Counted from the stretch's first letter, positions 44,267 through 53,441 are shown. The stretch is DNA of 64,000 nt from Natronobeatus ordinarius (GCF_024362485.1 NZ_CP101456.1:1240001-1304000); one strand, 5' to 3'. Program-made: numbers and translations. Notes: a model not told the origin generated them from the sequence alone.

Positions 44267-45124
44267 TCAGACGCGGTCGGTCTCGCGCGCCCTCGAGACG
44301 GAGAGTCCCGACGCGTCGACGACGCCAAGCGAGTGCGATCGCCACCCGGCATCGCCGACCGCGAGGAACGTGCCGTCCTCGGTCACGGCGTAGATCGTCT
44401 CGCCGTAACCGACGCCGACGATCGCGGCGTCCGCGCGCTCGCACTCGAGCCACTCGCCGTCGTCGTGCTCGTACAGCGTGTTGCCGGCGGCTGCGTGGGC
44501 ACGCTCGAGTTCGCCGGGGCTCGATCGGGGGTCGGCTGCGACGACGTCGAACGGGCCCGAACGCTCTCGCATCCAGCCGTTACCCAGCTTGTACAGGCCG
44601 TCGTCGGTCGCTGCGAGCGGCACGCCCGCCACCGAGACGTCGCGAACGGCCGAGAGACCGGCGGGCTCGAGCGACCCGCCCCAGTGACGAACGACCCCGT
44701 CAGCCGTGGCGACCAGGTCGCCGTCGATCGCCCTGACGTCTGCGCTCGAGCGTCGCTCGAGGAACACCCACTCGTCTGCTTCCCACCGGGCCACGCGTCC
44801 GTCGGGGGCGGCGGCCACGAGCACGTCGTCGTCGTAGCCGACGGCGACTGCGGGGCCGAATCCGGTCTCCTCGAGCGCCACGTCGGTTTCGACGCCGTTC
44901 GGAGCTGCCGGCCGTTCGGTCACGAGCACGTCCTCGTCCGTCGCGACCGCCAGTTCGCCGGCTCTCGCGGCGACGTCTCGGCTGGCACAGCGCTCGACGA
45001 GCCCGAACGCTCCGACGGCGTCGTCGGAGACGCGGACCCGACAGAGCCCGGTCGCACTGGCGACGTACACCGCGGTCGCCCCGTCTCGCTCGTCGTAGAC
45101 GCGTTTTTCTTCGATCGAATCCAT
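44267..45124 (-). CDS. Beta-propeller-like haloarchaeal protein
   Basis: A 285-residue soluble protein made almost entirely of short repeated beta segments of about 35-45 residues with recurring patterns such as AVYVASATGLCRV, ELAVATDEDVLVTE, AVAVGYDDDVLVAAAPDGRVARWE, and VPLAATDDGLYKLGNGW. This is a propeller-type architecture; NCBI-style annotation of haloarchaeal homologues uses the label HVO_0234 family beta-propeller. The start is the ATG at 45124 (MDSIEEKRVYDERDG). It lies upstream of the lipoprotein and prs genes on the same strand. No catalytic motif. Confidence 0.8.
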   Translation of the reverse strand: MDSIEEKRVYDERDGATAVYVASATGLCRVRVSDDAVGAFGLVERCASRDVAARAGELAVATDEDVLVTERPAAPNGVETDVALEETGFGPAVAVGYDDDVLVAAAPDGRVARWEADEWVFLERRSSADVRAIDGDLVATADGVVRHWGGSLEPAGLSAVRDVSVAGVPLAATDDGLYKLGNGWMRERSGPFDVVAADPRSSPGELERAHAAAGNTLYEHDDGEWLECERADAAIVGVGYGETIYAVTEDGTFLAVGDAGWRSHSLGVVDASGLSVSRARETDRV

Positions 45125-45181
45125 ACCGGTGGCGTCGTCCTCGTGCCTCGAAAGCGTTCCGTCGGCCGGGGCCACACGCAC

Positions 45182-45258
45182 CGTCGACAGCGATCCGGAC
45201 CCACACCCAACGTCGACAGCGGTTCAGACTCACACGCAACGTCGACAGCGATCTGCCG
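45182..45258. repeat. Degenerate 29-bp tandem repeat
   Basis: Two full units (45182-45210, 45211-45239) and a partial third (45240-45258), each starting CGTCGACAGCG and ending ACACxCAA. The units differ at about six positions. It lies in the 213-base gap between the beta-propeller gene start and the transducer gene end. Confidence 0.8.
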
Positions 45259-45337
45259 TCGCGGCGTGCGCTGTGCTGCTCGAGTCGGCGTCGCCGCGAG
45301 CGCCGGTCGCGTCGTCACGGCGACCGCCGATTTCGTG

Positions 45338-46975
45338 TTACCGTTCGTACACGGGCCGGCGCTCGACGTCGTCGATGGAGGTGAGCGTTCCCACGGAGCG
45401 GGCGATCTCCGAGAGCTTTACCGTCTGTTCTTCGGTCGCCGCGGCGACCGACTCCGTTTCTCCGGAGACGCGGTCGGCCTTCTGCGCCGACTGCTGAATC
45501 GTTCGGTAGATTGCCTCGGCGCTGCTCGCCTGGTCGGCCGCCGCGGTCGCGACGTCGTCGATCCCCTCCGACGTGTGCTCGGTCGCGTCGTGGATGGCTT
45601 CGAAGTCAAGCACCGCGTCGTCGACTCGGTCGACGCCCGTCGCCAGCCGGTCGGTCGTCTCCTCGACCCGGTCGACGGTCTCGGTCGCCACCGCCTTGAT
45701 CTCCTCGACCTCCCGCTCGACGGCCTCCAGATCCGTCTGGGTCTGGCCGGCGAACGACTGCACCTCGCTCGCGATGACCTCGAGCGTCCCCTGGGCGTTC
45801 TCACCGCGCTTGGCTTCGACGGAGGCGTTCGTCCCCAGCACCTTCGTCCGCTCGGTGAGTTTGTCGACGCGATCGATCACCTCGTCGATGGCTGCCGTTC
45901 GCTCCTCGAGGCGGGAGACGGTCTCGGTGAGTTCGGCTGCCACCGACTGGACCGCCTCTAGCTCCTCGAGCGCCGCGTTCGCCTGTTCGACCCCGCTGTC
46001 CGCCAGGGATTCGGCGTCGGTGCTCACCTGGTCGACCGACTCGGCGGTTGCGGCGATCTCCTGAACGTTCGCACTCAGCGACTCGACCTCGTCGGCGATC
46101 GTGTCCATGTCGTCGGCCTGACTCGCTGCGAGGTCGTTGATCGTCTGTGCGCTTCGAGCGACCGACGACGACGCGTCGTCGAGCTCCTCGATCGGCGCGT
46201 ACACGTCGCGCTGAACCGAAGTGGCAAGGGCGTTCCGTCGCTCGACCGCCTGATCGAGCTCTCGGCTGTAGCTCTCGAAGTACGTGTCCGTGGCGACCTG
46301 CAGATCGAGGTTGACGATCCGGAGCACGGCGAGAATGTCGGCCATTCCGTCGTGAATCGACTCCCGGACCGTCTCCTCGAGCGTCTCGTCGAGCCCGTCG
46401 GCCTCGTCACCCCCGGCTCCCCCGCCGAGGAACCGATCGACGAACCCCGATGTCGACTCCTTCGATCCCAGTTCCTCGTCGGCCCACGCTTCGATCGCGT
46501 CGACCGTCTGGCGTTGGACCCGCTCGTCGATTTCAGAGAGGATGAGATCGTAGTAGACGCCGTACTGGCCGACGTAGTACTTCATCGGCATGTTCATCAG
46601 CTCGTGCAGTTTCCCGATCCGAGCCCGATTCCGGAAGTACTCCTCGCCGTAGGCACCCGTCGCGAGCGAGACGAGGTACGCACGCTGGGTCTGTTTCAAC
46701 GCCTCGATCCCCTTCGGCGACCGGCCCATGATCTCGAGCGAGCCATCGTAGCTCGTCAGGTTCTCGTAGAACCGATCGGCGATCTCGTTCTGGCGATCCC
46801 GGAACAGCGACTCGAGATCCGAGAGTCGACGCTCGTCCTCCTCGTCGAACTGGATGAATTCCTTCCGCCACGCGATCTCTTCGGCGTCGAGTGCGATGTC
46901 GTCGAGGAGTGCATCGGCGTCGACGTGCGCGTTCAACCCCTCGTGGCCGAAGGCGTCGTCCGGTCGTATTGTCAT
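45338..46975 (-). CDS. HemAT-like globin-coupled methyl-accepting transducer
   Basis: A 545-residue soluble sensor. Residues about 30-185 form a globin-coupled sensor domain with the proximal heme histidine His124 in IGKLHELMNMPMKYYVGQYG. A linker (about 185-260) leads to a long coiled-coil signalling domain. There are no transmembrane spans, as in HemAT aerotaxis transducers. The cytoplasmic tip is unusual: it reads ERTKVLGTNASVEAKRGENA where typical transducers have QTNLLALNAAIEAARAGE. It should bind oxygen and influence the flagellar signalling system, but the altered tip leaves CheA/CheW coupling uncertain. Confidence 0.88.
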   Translation of the reverse strand: MTIRPDDAFGHEGLNAHVDADALLDDIALDAEEIAWRKEFIQFDEEDERRLSDLESLFRDRQNEIADRFYENLTSYDGSLEIMGRSPKGIEALKQTQRAYLVSLATGAYGEEYFRNRARIGKLHELMNMPMKYYVGQYGVYYDLILSEIDERVQRQTVDAIEAWADEELGSKESTSGFVDRFLGGGAGGDEADGLDETLEETVRESIHDGMADILAVLRIVNLDLQVATDTYFESYSRELDQAVERRNALATSVQRDVYAPIEELDDASSSVARSAQTINDLAASQADDMDTIADEVESLSANVQEIAATAESVDQVSTDAESLADSGVEQANAALEELEAVQSVAAELTETVSRLEERTAAIDEVIDRVDKLTERTKVLGTNASVEAKRGENAQGTLEVIASEVQSFAGQTQTDLEAVEREVEEIKAVATETVDRVEETTDRLATGVDRVDDAVLDFEAIHDATEHTSEGIDDVATAAADQASSAEAIYRTIQQSAQKADRVSGETESVAAATEEQTVKLSEIARSVGTLTSIDDVERRPVYER

Positions 46976-47011
46976 AGTATGACACGAGATAACACCAAGA
47001 TACCTTAAATG

Positions 47012-47018
47012 TTTATAG
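47012..47018 (-). promoter_or_regulatory. TATA box of the transducer gene
   Basis: On the minus strand CTATAAACATTTAAGG covers 47003-47018 and contains TATAAA, about 40 nt upstream of the ATG at 46975. It lies in a markedly AT-rich stretch, the clearest promoter in this part of the window. Transcription would start near 46990. Confidence 0.65.
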
Positions 47019-47255
47019 ACACCATTTAGGATTCAGTTGTTACTTTTTATCCAGAAGAGTATGGACCCACTTTCAGAACGTGAATTCTAACTACAACCGC
47101 GCGTAAACGGGTGGAATTGCCGATATCGCCACGGATATTGAAGAGGTACCGATCGTCTCTGGTGAGAGACCGCTGCATTTTCGGCCAACTCGAACGGCAC
47201 CTGGATCCAACAATCGAGCGATTCGAGTGGACGACAGTGGTCGCCGAAACGAGTA

Positions 47256-47927
47256 CTACAGCTCCTCGAGCAACGTCTCTGCAGCCACACGCGAAGAGCC
47301 CGGTCCTCGGGCGGTGATCAGGTCGCCGTCGACGGTGACGCTCACGTCGGCGTCGAGTTCGGCGTCCCACTCGCCGCCCGCCGCTTTCACCTCGTCTTCG
47401 ACCCAGTAGGGGAGTTTCCGCCCGTCTGGCAGTCGGTCGGTCTCGTCGACGATGTCTGCTTCCCACTCGTTCGGGAAGCCGGTAACCGCGCGGCCGGTGA
47501 CGAGGAACGCCCCGTGGCGGTCCCGGGCGAACGCGAGGAGCCCGACGGCGTGACAGATCACGAGCGCCGTGCCGTCGCCCTCCAGGGTCTGGCGCAGCAG
47601 TTCGCGAGCGTGACGGTCCTGGTTGACGTCCCAGACGGTGCCGTGCCCACCGGGAAAGACGACGGTGTCGTAGTCGTCGGCGCGAGCCTCGGCGATCGGG
47701 ATCGGATCGGTCAGTCGGTCGTCCGTCTCGTGAACCGTCCGGAGGCGCTCGGCTTCTTTCGCACCGACCTGGGCCGGATCGACCGACCGCTCGTCGATCA
47801 CGGGCGGCGAACCGGTCGGCGTCGCGACCGTCACCTCGACGCCCGCCTCGGTGAGTCGCTCGAGGGGCACGATACACTCTTCTCCCCAGTAGCCTTCCTC
47901 GCTGACGACGAACAGTGCAGCGGGCAT
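47256..47927 (-). CDS. DJ-1/PfpI family protein (class I glutamine amidotransferase-like)
   Basis: A 223-residue protein of the Hsp31/PfpI branch. The nucleophilic cysteine is in LVICHAVGLLA and the conserved glutamate lies in EEGYWGEECI at the N-terminus. DTVVFPGGHGTVWDVNQD matches the family's glycine-rich strand. Members act as chaperones, glyoxalases or peptidases. The long HGTVWD loop is typical of Hsp31-like forms. No partner gene is obvious. Confidence 0.9.
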   Translation of the reverse strand: MPAALFVVSEEGYWGEECIVPLERLTEAGVEVTVATPTGSPPVIDERSVDPAQVGAKEAERLRTVHETDDRLTDPIPIAEARADDYDTVVFPGGHGTVWDVNQDRHARELLRQTLEGDGTALVICHAVGLLAFARDRHGAFLVTGRAVTGFPNEWEADIVDETDRLPDGRKLPYWVEDEVKAAGGEWDAELDADVSVTVDGDLITARGPGSSRVAAETLLEEL

Positions 47928-48063
47928 ACGTCACACCGTACCCTGACCATCCACTAAAGTGTGGAGCCGTCTCGTGACGGGAGGACCGTCGGTCCGAGCG
48001 CCAACGCAGTCGCCGTTCTCATACTCCTGGACAACACTCAGTGAACCGTTTTCTCCGGCCGTA

Positions 48064-49080
48064 TCAGCTCTCGTCGTCGAACTCGCCGTTCAGGTTGAGC
48101 GCGTCGAAAAAGCGCCGCTCGATCCGCGTTCCGACGAACTCGAGTAAGTCCGCCTCGTCGTCGCCCTGGTCGGCGAACAGGCCGAGGTCGATGCGGCCGC
48201 CGGCCATGTCGTGGTGGCCGCCGACGGAGCCGAACGACTCGAACGCCGCTTTCAGCGTCTCGCCCATGTGGATCCGCGGATCGATCGACCGGCCGCTCAT
48301 CCGAATCGTGCCGTCGACGATGCCGTAGGCGAGGACGGTGTCGACACCTTCGACGTTGAGGAGGTAGTCGGCCGCTTGTGGGAGCGCGTCGGTCTCCGTG
48401 GTTCGCCCCACGGAGGCGACCAACGAGGAGCCGCGTCGGTCTCGGGTCGCGATCGCACGCCCGATCGCGTCGATCGTCGCCGACGTGAACGCGGTGCCGT
48501 ACAGCCGCTCGAGCAACTCTAGGTCTGCGGCCGGATAGACCGCGAGGGCGGCCTCGTACTCCCGTTTCGTGGGCTCGCGGATGAAATCGAGTCGCTCGCG
48601 ATGGAGCGCGAACAGCAACGCCGAGGCGACCCGTCTCGTCATCGCCACCTCGAGGTCGGTGAGGTACTCGACGAAGATCGTCGACGTCGCCCCGTACTCG
48701 ACGCGAACGTCGGCGAACGCGGCATCGACGGCCCCGTTGGGGTGGTGATCGACGACGACGTCGGGGTCGATCGATCGAGGCACCTCCGTGTTGGCCCCTG
48801 TCCGTGAGTGATCGACGAACGCGATACAGTCGTACGCCTCGAGATCGACCTCGTCGATGCGTCGGGCAGCGACCTCGAGCAGGTTGACGAACGCACGGTT
48901 TTGCTGGTGGGAGATCTCCCCGCCGTAGACGATCACGATCTCCTCGACCCCGCAGGCGTCGGCGATCCTCTCGAGGGCGACGGCGCTGGCGAGGCTATCC
49001 GGATCGGGGTTGTCGTGGGTGACGACCGCCAGTGATCCGGCGTCCTCGAGGACGGATTCGAGTTCCGCCGCGCGGGACAT
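48064..49080 (-). CDS. DHH family phosphoesterase
   Basis: A 338-residue protein of the DHH/DHHA1 superfamily. The N-terminal metal site reads VVTHDNPDPDSLASAVAL, the family DHH triad follows in VVVDHHPNG, and the C-terminal DHHA1 motif is GGHHDMAGG. Relatives include RecJ-like exonucleases, nanoRNases and c-di-AMP phosphodiesterases. The size and absence of OB or helicase modules fit a small nanoRNase or cyclic-dinucleotide hydrolase. Confidence 0.9.
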   Translation of the reverse strand: MSRAAELESVLEDAGSLAVVTHDNPDPDSLASAVALERIADACGVEEIVIVYGGEISHQQNRAFVNLLEVAARRIDEVDLEAYDCIAFVDHSRTGANTEVPRSIDPDVVVDHHPNGAVDAAFADVRVEYGATSTIFVEYLTDLEVAMTRRVASALLFALHRERLDFIREPTKREYEAALAVYPAADLELLERLYGTAFTSATIDAIGRAIATRDRRGSSLVASVGRTTETDALPQAADYLLNVEGVDTVLAYGIVDGTIRMSGRSIDPRIHMGETLKAAFESFGSVGGHHDMAGGRIDLGLFADQGDDEADLLEFVGTRIERRFFDALNLNGEFDDES

Positions 49081-49263
49081 ATTCGGTATAGGGAGGCGAT
49101 CCGCTTGAACCCAGCGGCGGTTTTCAGAGCCGTAACCGAGTAATGGCAGGTTGCCTGGTGGCTGCCACTGGCTCGTGGGACCGTTTCCCGCTGTAACGGT
49201 GAACTGTCCCGCCGTTGCATCGACGCGGTCACATCAGTCGTTCTGAGTGGGGGGCTGCAAGAG

Positions 49264-49599
49264 TCACGCCCTCGAGGGCTCCTCGGCCTCGGCGTCCGCG
49301 ACGATAAACCCTGCCCCGGCGAGGACGAACGCGGCCGGGACGATTGCCAGCCAGAAGCTCGCCTGCCAGAACGCGAGCGAAAAGCTCACGAAGCCGGCGA
49401 CGATCGCCGGCACGCCACGGCCGAACAGCGTGCCAGCCGTGCCGACGATCGCCAGCCCGACGTGGATCGCGAAAAAGCCCACGACGAACGCGGACGTGCC
49501 TTCGTACGAGGTCACCCAGAGGAAGCCACCGAGCAGGTACAGGACGGCCACCACCGACGCGACGATTCCGACGACGGACCGGCGTCTCTCGCGGAGCAT
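49264..49599 (-). CDS. Four-span membrane protein, unknown
   Basis: A 111-residue protein with four hydrophobic segments (VVGIVASVVAVLYLLGGF, AFVVGFFAIHVGLAIVG, VPAIVAGFVSFSLAFW and FWLAIVPAAFVLAGAGFIV) and an Arg-rich cytoplasmic N-terminus. The acidic tail AEAEEPSRA is short. No transporter signature is visible. Confidence 0.8.
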   Translation of the reverse strand: MLRERRRSVVGIVASVVAVLYLLGGFLWVTSYEGTSAFVVGFFAIHVGLAIVGTAGTLFGRGVPAIVAGFVSFSLAFWQASFWLAIVPAAFVLAGAGFIVADAEAEEPSRA

Positions 49600-49671
49600 A
49601 CTCGGCGTTGGAACCGCGATCGCTTATCGGTTCGGTCCCGGCTGCCTCACGACCGTTCGGTCCCGACCGGC

Positions 49672-50673
49672 TCACAACCGCCCGGTCAGCGCCTCGCTGG
49701 CCGGTGCGAACGAAATCTCCGTCCCGACGCCCGCCTCGAGCGCCCGTTCGTAGAGCAGGTGCGCCGCCGCGACCGTCTCGATGCCCGTTCCACCGCTGTC
49801 GAAGACGGTCAGTTCGTCGTCGCTCGTCCGACCCGGCGCGATCCCGGCGACGACCTCGCCGAGTTCGGCGTGGACGTGGTCTGCCTCGATCGCACCCGCC
49901 TCGAGCGCCGCGATGAACGCCCCTGCATCTTGCGTGACCCGTTCTGTGAGGTCCGGAACGTACGTCGCCCGCTCGATCGTCGGCACGTCGAGCTCCCGCT
50001 TCTCGGGGTGATACTGCCCCATCGCCGTCACGTGCGTCCCGGGCTCGAGCAGGTCGCCGTCGACGACTGGCTCGCTCGCGGTCGTCGCCGTGATCACCAC
50101 GTCCGCGCCGGTGACGGCCTCGGCACTCGAGTCGACGGCGGAGACGTTGGCCTCGAGGTCGGCGTCGAACTCGGCGGCGAACGATTCGCGGTGCTCGCGC
50201 GTCGGCGAGTAGACGCGAACGTCGCGCCAGTCGCGGACGGTCGCGGTCGTGATCAGCTGGCCGCGGGCCTGGGGGCCGGTGCCGATGATCCCGATCGTTT
50301 CGGCGTCCTCGCGGGCCAGCTCGTCGACGGCGACGGCCCCCGCCGCGCCGGTTTTGAAGGGGTTCATGCTCGCGCCGTCGATGATGGCCAGTGGCTCGCC
50401 CGACTCGGCGTCGAAAAGCGGCGTCACGAACCAGGCGTCGCCCGCACCGAACCCGGCGGAGTACGTGTAGCCACCCATCGCTCCGGTTTCGGGCAGGATG
50501 GCGGCGTAGCTCGTGAACAGGCCGTCGGGATCCGCCCGGAAGAACTGCTGGCGAGGTTTGGCAGCCCCACCCTCACCGCGCTGGCGGTAGCCCTCCCGAA
50601 CCGCGTCGACGTAGTCGGGAGGCGATACGAGGTCGGTGACGTCTGCACTGGTGAGAAACAGCGTCTCGGTCAT
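49672..50673 (-). CDS. Ornithine cyclodeaminase/mu-crystallin family protein, possibly alanine dehydrogenase
   Basis: A 333-residue NAD-dependent enzyme of the OCD family. The substrate-binding part shows KPRQQFFRADPDGLF and GAMGGYTYSAGF, and the Rossmann motif is IGIIGTGPQARGQL. Archaeal family members include L-alanine dehydrogenases as well as true cyclodeaminases. No ornithine- or arginine-metabolism gene is nearby, so the substrate is unresolved. Confidence 0.88.
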   Translation of the reverse strand: MTETLFLTSADVTDLVSPPDYVDAVREGYRQRGEGGAAKPRQQFFRADPDGLFTSYAAILPETGAMGGYTYSAGFGAGDAWFVTPLFDAESGEPLAIIDGASMNPFKTGAAGAVAVDELAREDAETIGIIGTGPQARGQLITTATVRDWRDVRVYSPTREHRESFAAEFDADLEANVSAVDSSAEAVTGADVVITATTASEPVVDGDLLEPGTHVTAMGQYHPEKRELDVPTIERATYVPDLTERVTQDAGAFIAALEAGAIEADHVHAELGEVVAGIAPGRTSDDELTVFDSGGTGIETVAAAHLLYERALEAGVGTEISFAPASEALTGRL

Positions 50674-50720
50674 ACCGAACCAACGACCGACTGAGTGAAA
50701 AAGGGAGGAGAAGTGGGCAG

Positions 50721-50936
50721 TTAGTCCGCTCTGGCTGGGGTGTGGGAGGGACCGCTCTCGTCGCGCTGATCGACCGGTGAATTGACGAACATCGAGTGGC
50801 CGATGATTCCCAGCGCGACGAACGCACCGATCGGGACGGCACTCGTCAGCGAGACGCCGACGACAGTGAGCGCTGCAGTGATCCCTAGCAGTGCAACCGG
50901 AACGAGCCCAAGTACAATGTCGTAATATCCAGCCAT
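50721..50936 (-). CDS. Small two-span membrane protein
   Basis: A 71-residue protein with two hydrophobic spans (YDIVLGLVPVALLGITAALTV and AVPIGAFVALGIIGHSMFV) and a polar C-terminal tail (SPVDQRDESGPSHTPARAD). The start is supported by a strong TATA box about 30 nt upstream (50964-50970), which makes the mRNA near-leaderless. It resembles other haloarchaeal small membrane proteins without assigned function. Confidence 0.78.
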   Translation of the reverse strand: MAGYYDIVLGLVPVALLGITAALTVVGVSLTSAVPIGAFVALGIIGHSMFVNSPVDQRDESGPSHTPARAD

Positions 50937-50963
50937 AATCTATCTCATACTATGGGAGATTAG

Positions 50964-50970
50964 TATATAA
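50964..50970 (-). promoter_or_regulatory. TATA box of the small membrane protein gene
   Basis: Minus-strand GCTTATATACTAATC (50959-50973 region) contains TTATATA about 30 nt before the ATG at 50936. The surrounding 50940-51100 is strikingly AT-rich for this genome. A CCTATAATAGG palindrome (50978-50988) lies just upstream of the box. Confidence 0.6.
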
Positions 50971-51202
50971 GCCTTTCCTATAATAGGCTGATATTGGATT
51001 CGTCTATGACCCATACTTTGGGGCGTGAATTCCCATAACTTATGAGTGAATTATTCCAAACGTCCTGGTAGAAATATATGGAGTATCGAACTCGTATTAT
51101 GGCCACATGGGCCGTCGAGACGCGAGCGTCCCGGTTTCACCATCGAGATGCCCTGGTCGACGTCAGTGGCAATGCCACTCGACGGACGGCGGCGCGGGTA
51201 CG

Positions 51203-52156
51203 TCACCTGGAAATCGTCGAGTGGTCACCCGCCACGATTCGGTCGACGGCTTCCGGTTCGACGACCGCGACGTCTCCCGGAATCGTCCGCTTGAGTGCGG
51301 CAACTGCAGCCCCGTACTCGAGCGCCGCTCCGAGGTCGGCGCCGTCGAGTCGGCTCGAGAGGAAGCCGCCGACGAAGGCGTCTCCCGTCCCAATCGGGGC
51401 GATCGTCTCCGTCTCGAACGCCGGTCGGTCGACGAGCGATCCGTCCCGGCAGGCCACGGCGCCGTCCGCGCCACACGTCACCACCACCGTCTCGAAGTTC
51501 CACTCGTCGGTGAGCTCCGTGGCGATCTCGCTCGCGTCGCCGCGCTCGTCGAGGACGGCACGGGCGTCACGGAGCGGCGTGACGAGGACGTCGATCAGGG
51601 GGAAGTAGCCCTCGAGCGTCTCACGGGCTGTCTTCGGGGACCACAGCTTCCGCCGGTAGTTCACGTCGAACGCGGTCTCGACGCCCGCCTCGCGTGCGAT
51701 TGTGAGCAGCTCACCCACCGTTCGCTCGAGCGTCGACGACAGCGCCGGTGTGATTCCGCTGGTCAAGAATAGTTCGGCGTCTCGAATCGGCTCGGTGGAC
51801 AGCTCGTCGGCGGTCGCGGTCGTCACCGCGGCGTCGGCTCGATCGTACACGACGTCGATTCCCCGTGGATCGCCCGCGAGCTCGAGGTAGTAGGTGCCCT
51901 GCCGGCCCGCGTCGGACCAGACGACGTCGACCTCGAGGCCGTGCCGCCGCAGGCCGGAAGTCACCCGGCGACCGAGCGGGGAGTCAGGGAGCTTCGAGAG
52001 CCACGTTGCAGCCGTTCCGAGACGACTGGCGGCGACCGCCGCGTTGCTCTCGGCACCTCCGGGATGGACCTCGAGTGTGGCCGCGGTCTCGAGGCGTTCG
52101 TGACGCGGGGGCGACAGCCTGAGCATCGTCTCGCCGAACGTAACGAGCTCCGTCAT
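51203..52156 (-). CDS. kdgK: 2-keto-3-deoxygluconate kinase (PfkB family)
   Basis: A 317-residue sugar kinase. It begins LVTFGETMLRLSPP, carries the PfkB signature 1 block (VHPGGAESNAAVAASRLG) and ends with the anion-hole and catalytic segment APIGTGDAFVGGF. The MLRLSPP start and YDRADAAVTT segment match haloarchaeal KDG kinases, which phosphorylate 2-keto-3-deoxygluconate in the semi-phosphorylative Entner-Doudoroff pathway. It is the third gene of the gap-pgk-kdgK unit, with a 76-nt spacer. Confidence 0.9.
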   Translation of the reverse strand: MTELVTFGETMLRLSPPRHERLETAATLEVHPGGAESNAAVAASRLGTAATWLSKLPDSPLGRRVTSGLRRHGLEVDVVWSDAGRQGTYYLELAGDPRGIDVVYDRADAAVTTATADELSTEPIRDAELFLTSGITPALSSTLERTVGELLTIAREAGVETAFDVNYRRKLWSPKTARETLEGYFPLIDVLVTPLRDARAVLDERGDASEIATELTDEWNFETVVVTCGADGAVACRDGSLVDRPAFETETIAPIGTGDAFVGGFLSSRLDGADLGAALEYGAAVAALKRTIPGDVAVVEPEAVDRIVAGDHSTISR

Positions 52157-52232
52157 GCGTCAGCCGTCCACGACCGCCGGCATAATAGAGCGGGGAGAGC
52201 AGGGTGGCGATTCGACGACCGTGACCGTTAGC

Positions 52233-53441
52233 TCAGTCCTCGTGCTCGAGCACCTCGATCCCGACGAGAGGCTCGCCGGTGAGCGCGCGGACGTACGCCC
52301 CGCCGGCGAGCGAGACGCGCGAGAAGTCCTCCTCCTCGAGGTCGTACAGTTCGATCGAGTGAGCGGTATCGCCCCCACCGACGACCGAGAAGCAGTCGGC
52401 GTCGGCGATCGCCGAGAGCACCGTGACGGTGCCGTGGGCGAACCGGTCGTCCTCGAAGACGCCGAGTGCGCCCTTCACGAAGACGGCGGCGGAGTCGGCG
52501 ACGAGGTCGGCGTAGCGATCGGCCGTCTCGGCGCCGACGTCGAGGAAGGGCCGTTCTTTCGTCACGCCCTCGAGGGACGTCTCCGCGCGCTCGCCGTCGT
52601 CGTCGTAGGCGAGATCGGTCGGCAGAACGAGGCGGTCGCCACAGGACTCGAGGATACGCTCGATCGCCTCCCGGTGGTCGTCCCACTGGTGATCGAACAG
52701 GTCGGTTCCCTCGACGTCGTAGCCGACGTCGTGGCCGTCGGCGCGCAAGAAGAGTTCGCCGACGACGCCGCCGAGACAGAACCGGTCGACGGTGTCACAG
52801 AGGCGTTCGACGACCGGAATCGTGTCCTCAGCTTTCGTGCCGCCCAACACCAGTGTGACCGGACCGTCGAACGGCCGGTCCTGGAGGGCGGTGTTCGCCG
52901 TGTACTCTGCTTCCATCACGCGCCCCGCGTAGGCGTCCAGCACGAGGGGGAAACCGACGATCGAGGCGTGAGACCGGTGGGCCGCCGAGTACGCGTCGCC
53001 GACGTAGGCGTCGAACTCGGGGGCGAGCGTTCGGACGAGTTCCGTCTCGGCTTTGACCTCGGGGTCCGCTTCAGGGAGCTCTCCCTCACACATACGGACG
53101 TTCTCGAGGAGGAGGACGTCGCCCGGCTCGAGGGCGTCGATCGCCGCGAGCGCGTCTTCGCCGCAGGTGTCAGCGACGAAGTCGACCGCGTGACCGAGGT
53201 GGTCGGCGAGGAGCTCGGCGTGGCGTTCGAGCGAGACGAACGTGTCCTTCCCGGGCCGACCCTGGTGGGCGAGCAGGGCGATCGCGTGGTCTTCGGCGAG
53301 CAGTTCGGCGATCGTTTCGGCGTGGCGGGCGAACCGGCGGTCGTCCTGGACGACCGCGTCCTCGATGGGGGCGTTGACGTCGATGCGGACGAGCAGCCGC
53401 TGTCCGGGCTCGAGGTCGTCGATGGTTCGAAACGTGGGCAT
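52233..53441 (-). CDS. pgk: Phosphoglycerate kinase
   Basis: A 402-residue enzyme converting 1,3-bisphosphoglycerate and ADP to 3-phosphoglycerate and ATP. It shows LLVRIDVNAPIEDAV near the start, LLAHQGRPGKDTF, a hinge, and the nucleotide-binding FSVVGGGDTAHSIE near the C-terminus. The archaeal form is somewhat longer than bacterial ones by its acidic insertions. It follows gap by 52 nt and is probably co-transcribed. Confidence 0.96.
   Translation of the reverse strand: MPTFRTIDDLEPGQRLLVRIDVNAPIEDAVVQDDRRFARHAETIAELLAEDHAIALLAHQGRPGKDTFVSLERHAELLADHLGHAVDFVADTCGEDALAAIDALEPGDVLLLENVRMCEGELPEADPEVKAETELVRTLAPEFDAYVGDAYSAAHRSHASIVGFPLVLDAYAGRVMEAEYTANTALQDRPFDGPVTLVLGGTKAEDTIPVVERLCDTVDRFCLGGVVGELFLRADGHDVGYDVEGTDLFDHQWDDHREAIERILESCGDRLVLPTDLAYDDDGERAETSLEGVTKERPFLDVGAETADRYADLVADSAAVFVKGALGVFEDDRFAHGTVTVLSAIADADCFSVVGGGDTAHSIELYDLEEEDFSRVSLAGGAYVRALTGEPLVGIEVLEHED

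Noticed and set aside
47041-47255. Spacer ending GAAACGAGTACTACAG, considered as a fourth dispersed-repeat copy
   Set aside because: Only a short right-flank similarity (about 10 bases) is shared and the 30-bp core is absent.
51078-51202. Rightward frame starting MEYRTRIMATWAVETRASRF from an AT-rich promoter-like region
   Set aside because: After 40 codons it runs entirely antisense to kdgK. It could be a decayed gene start, but nothing recognisable supports it.
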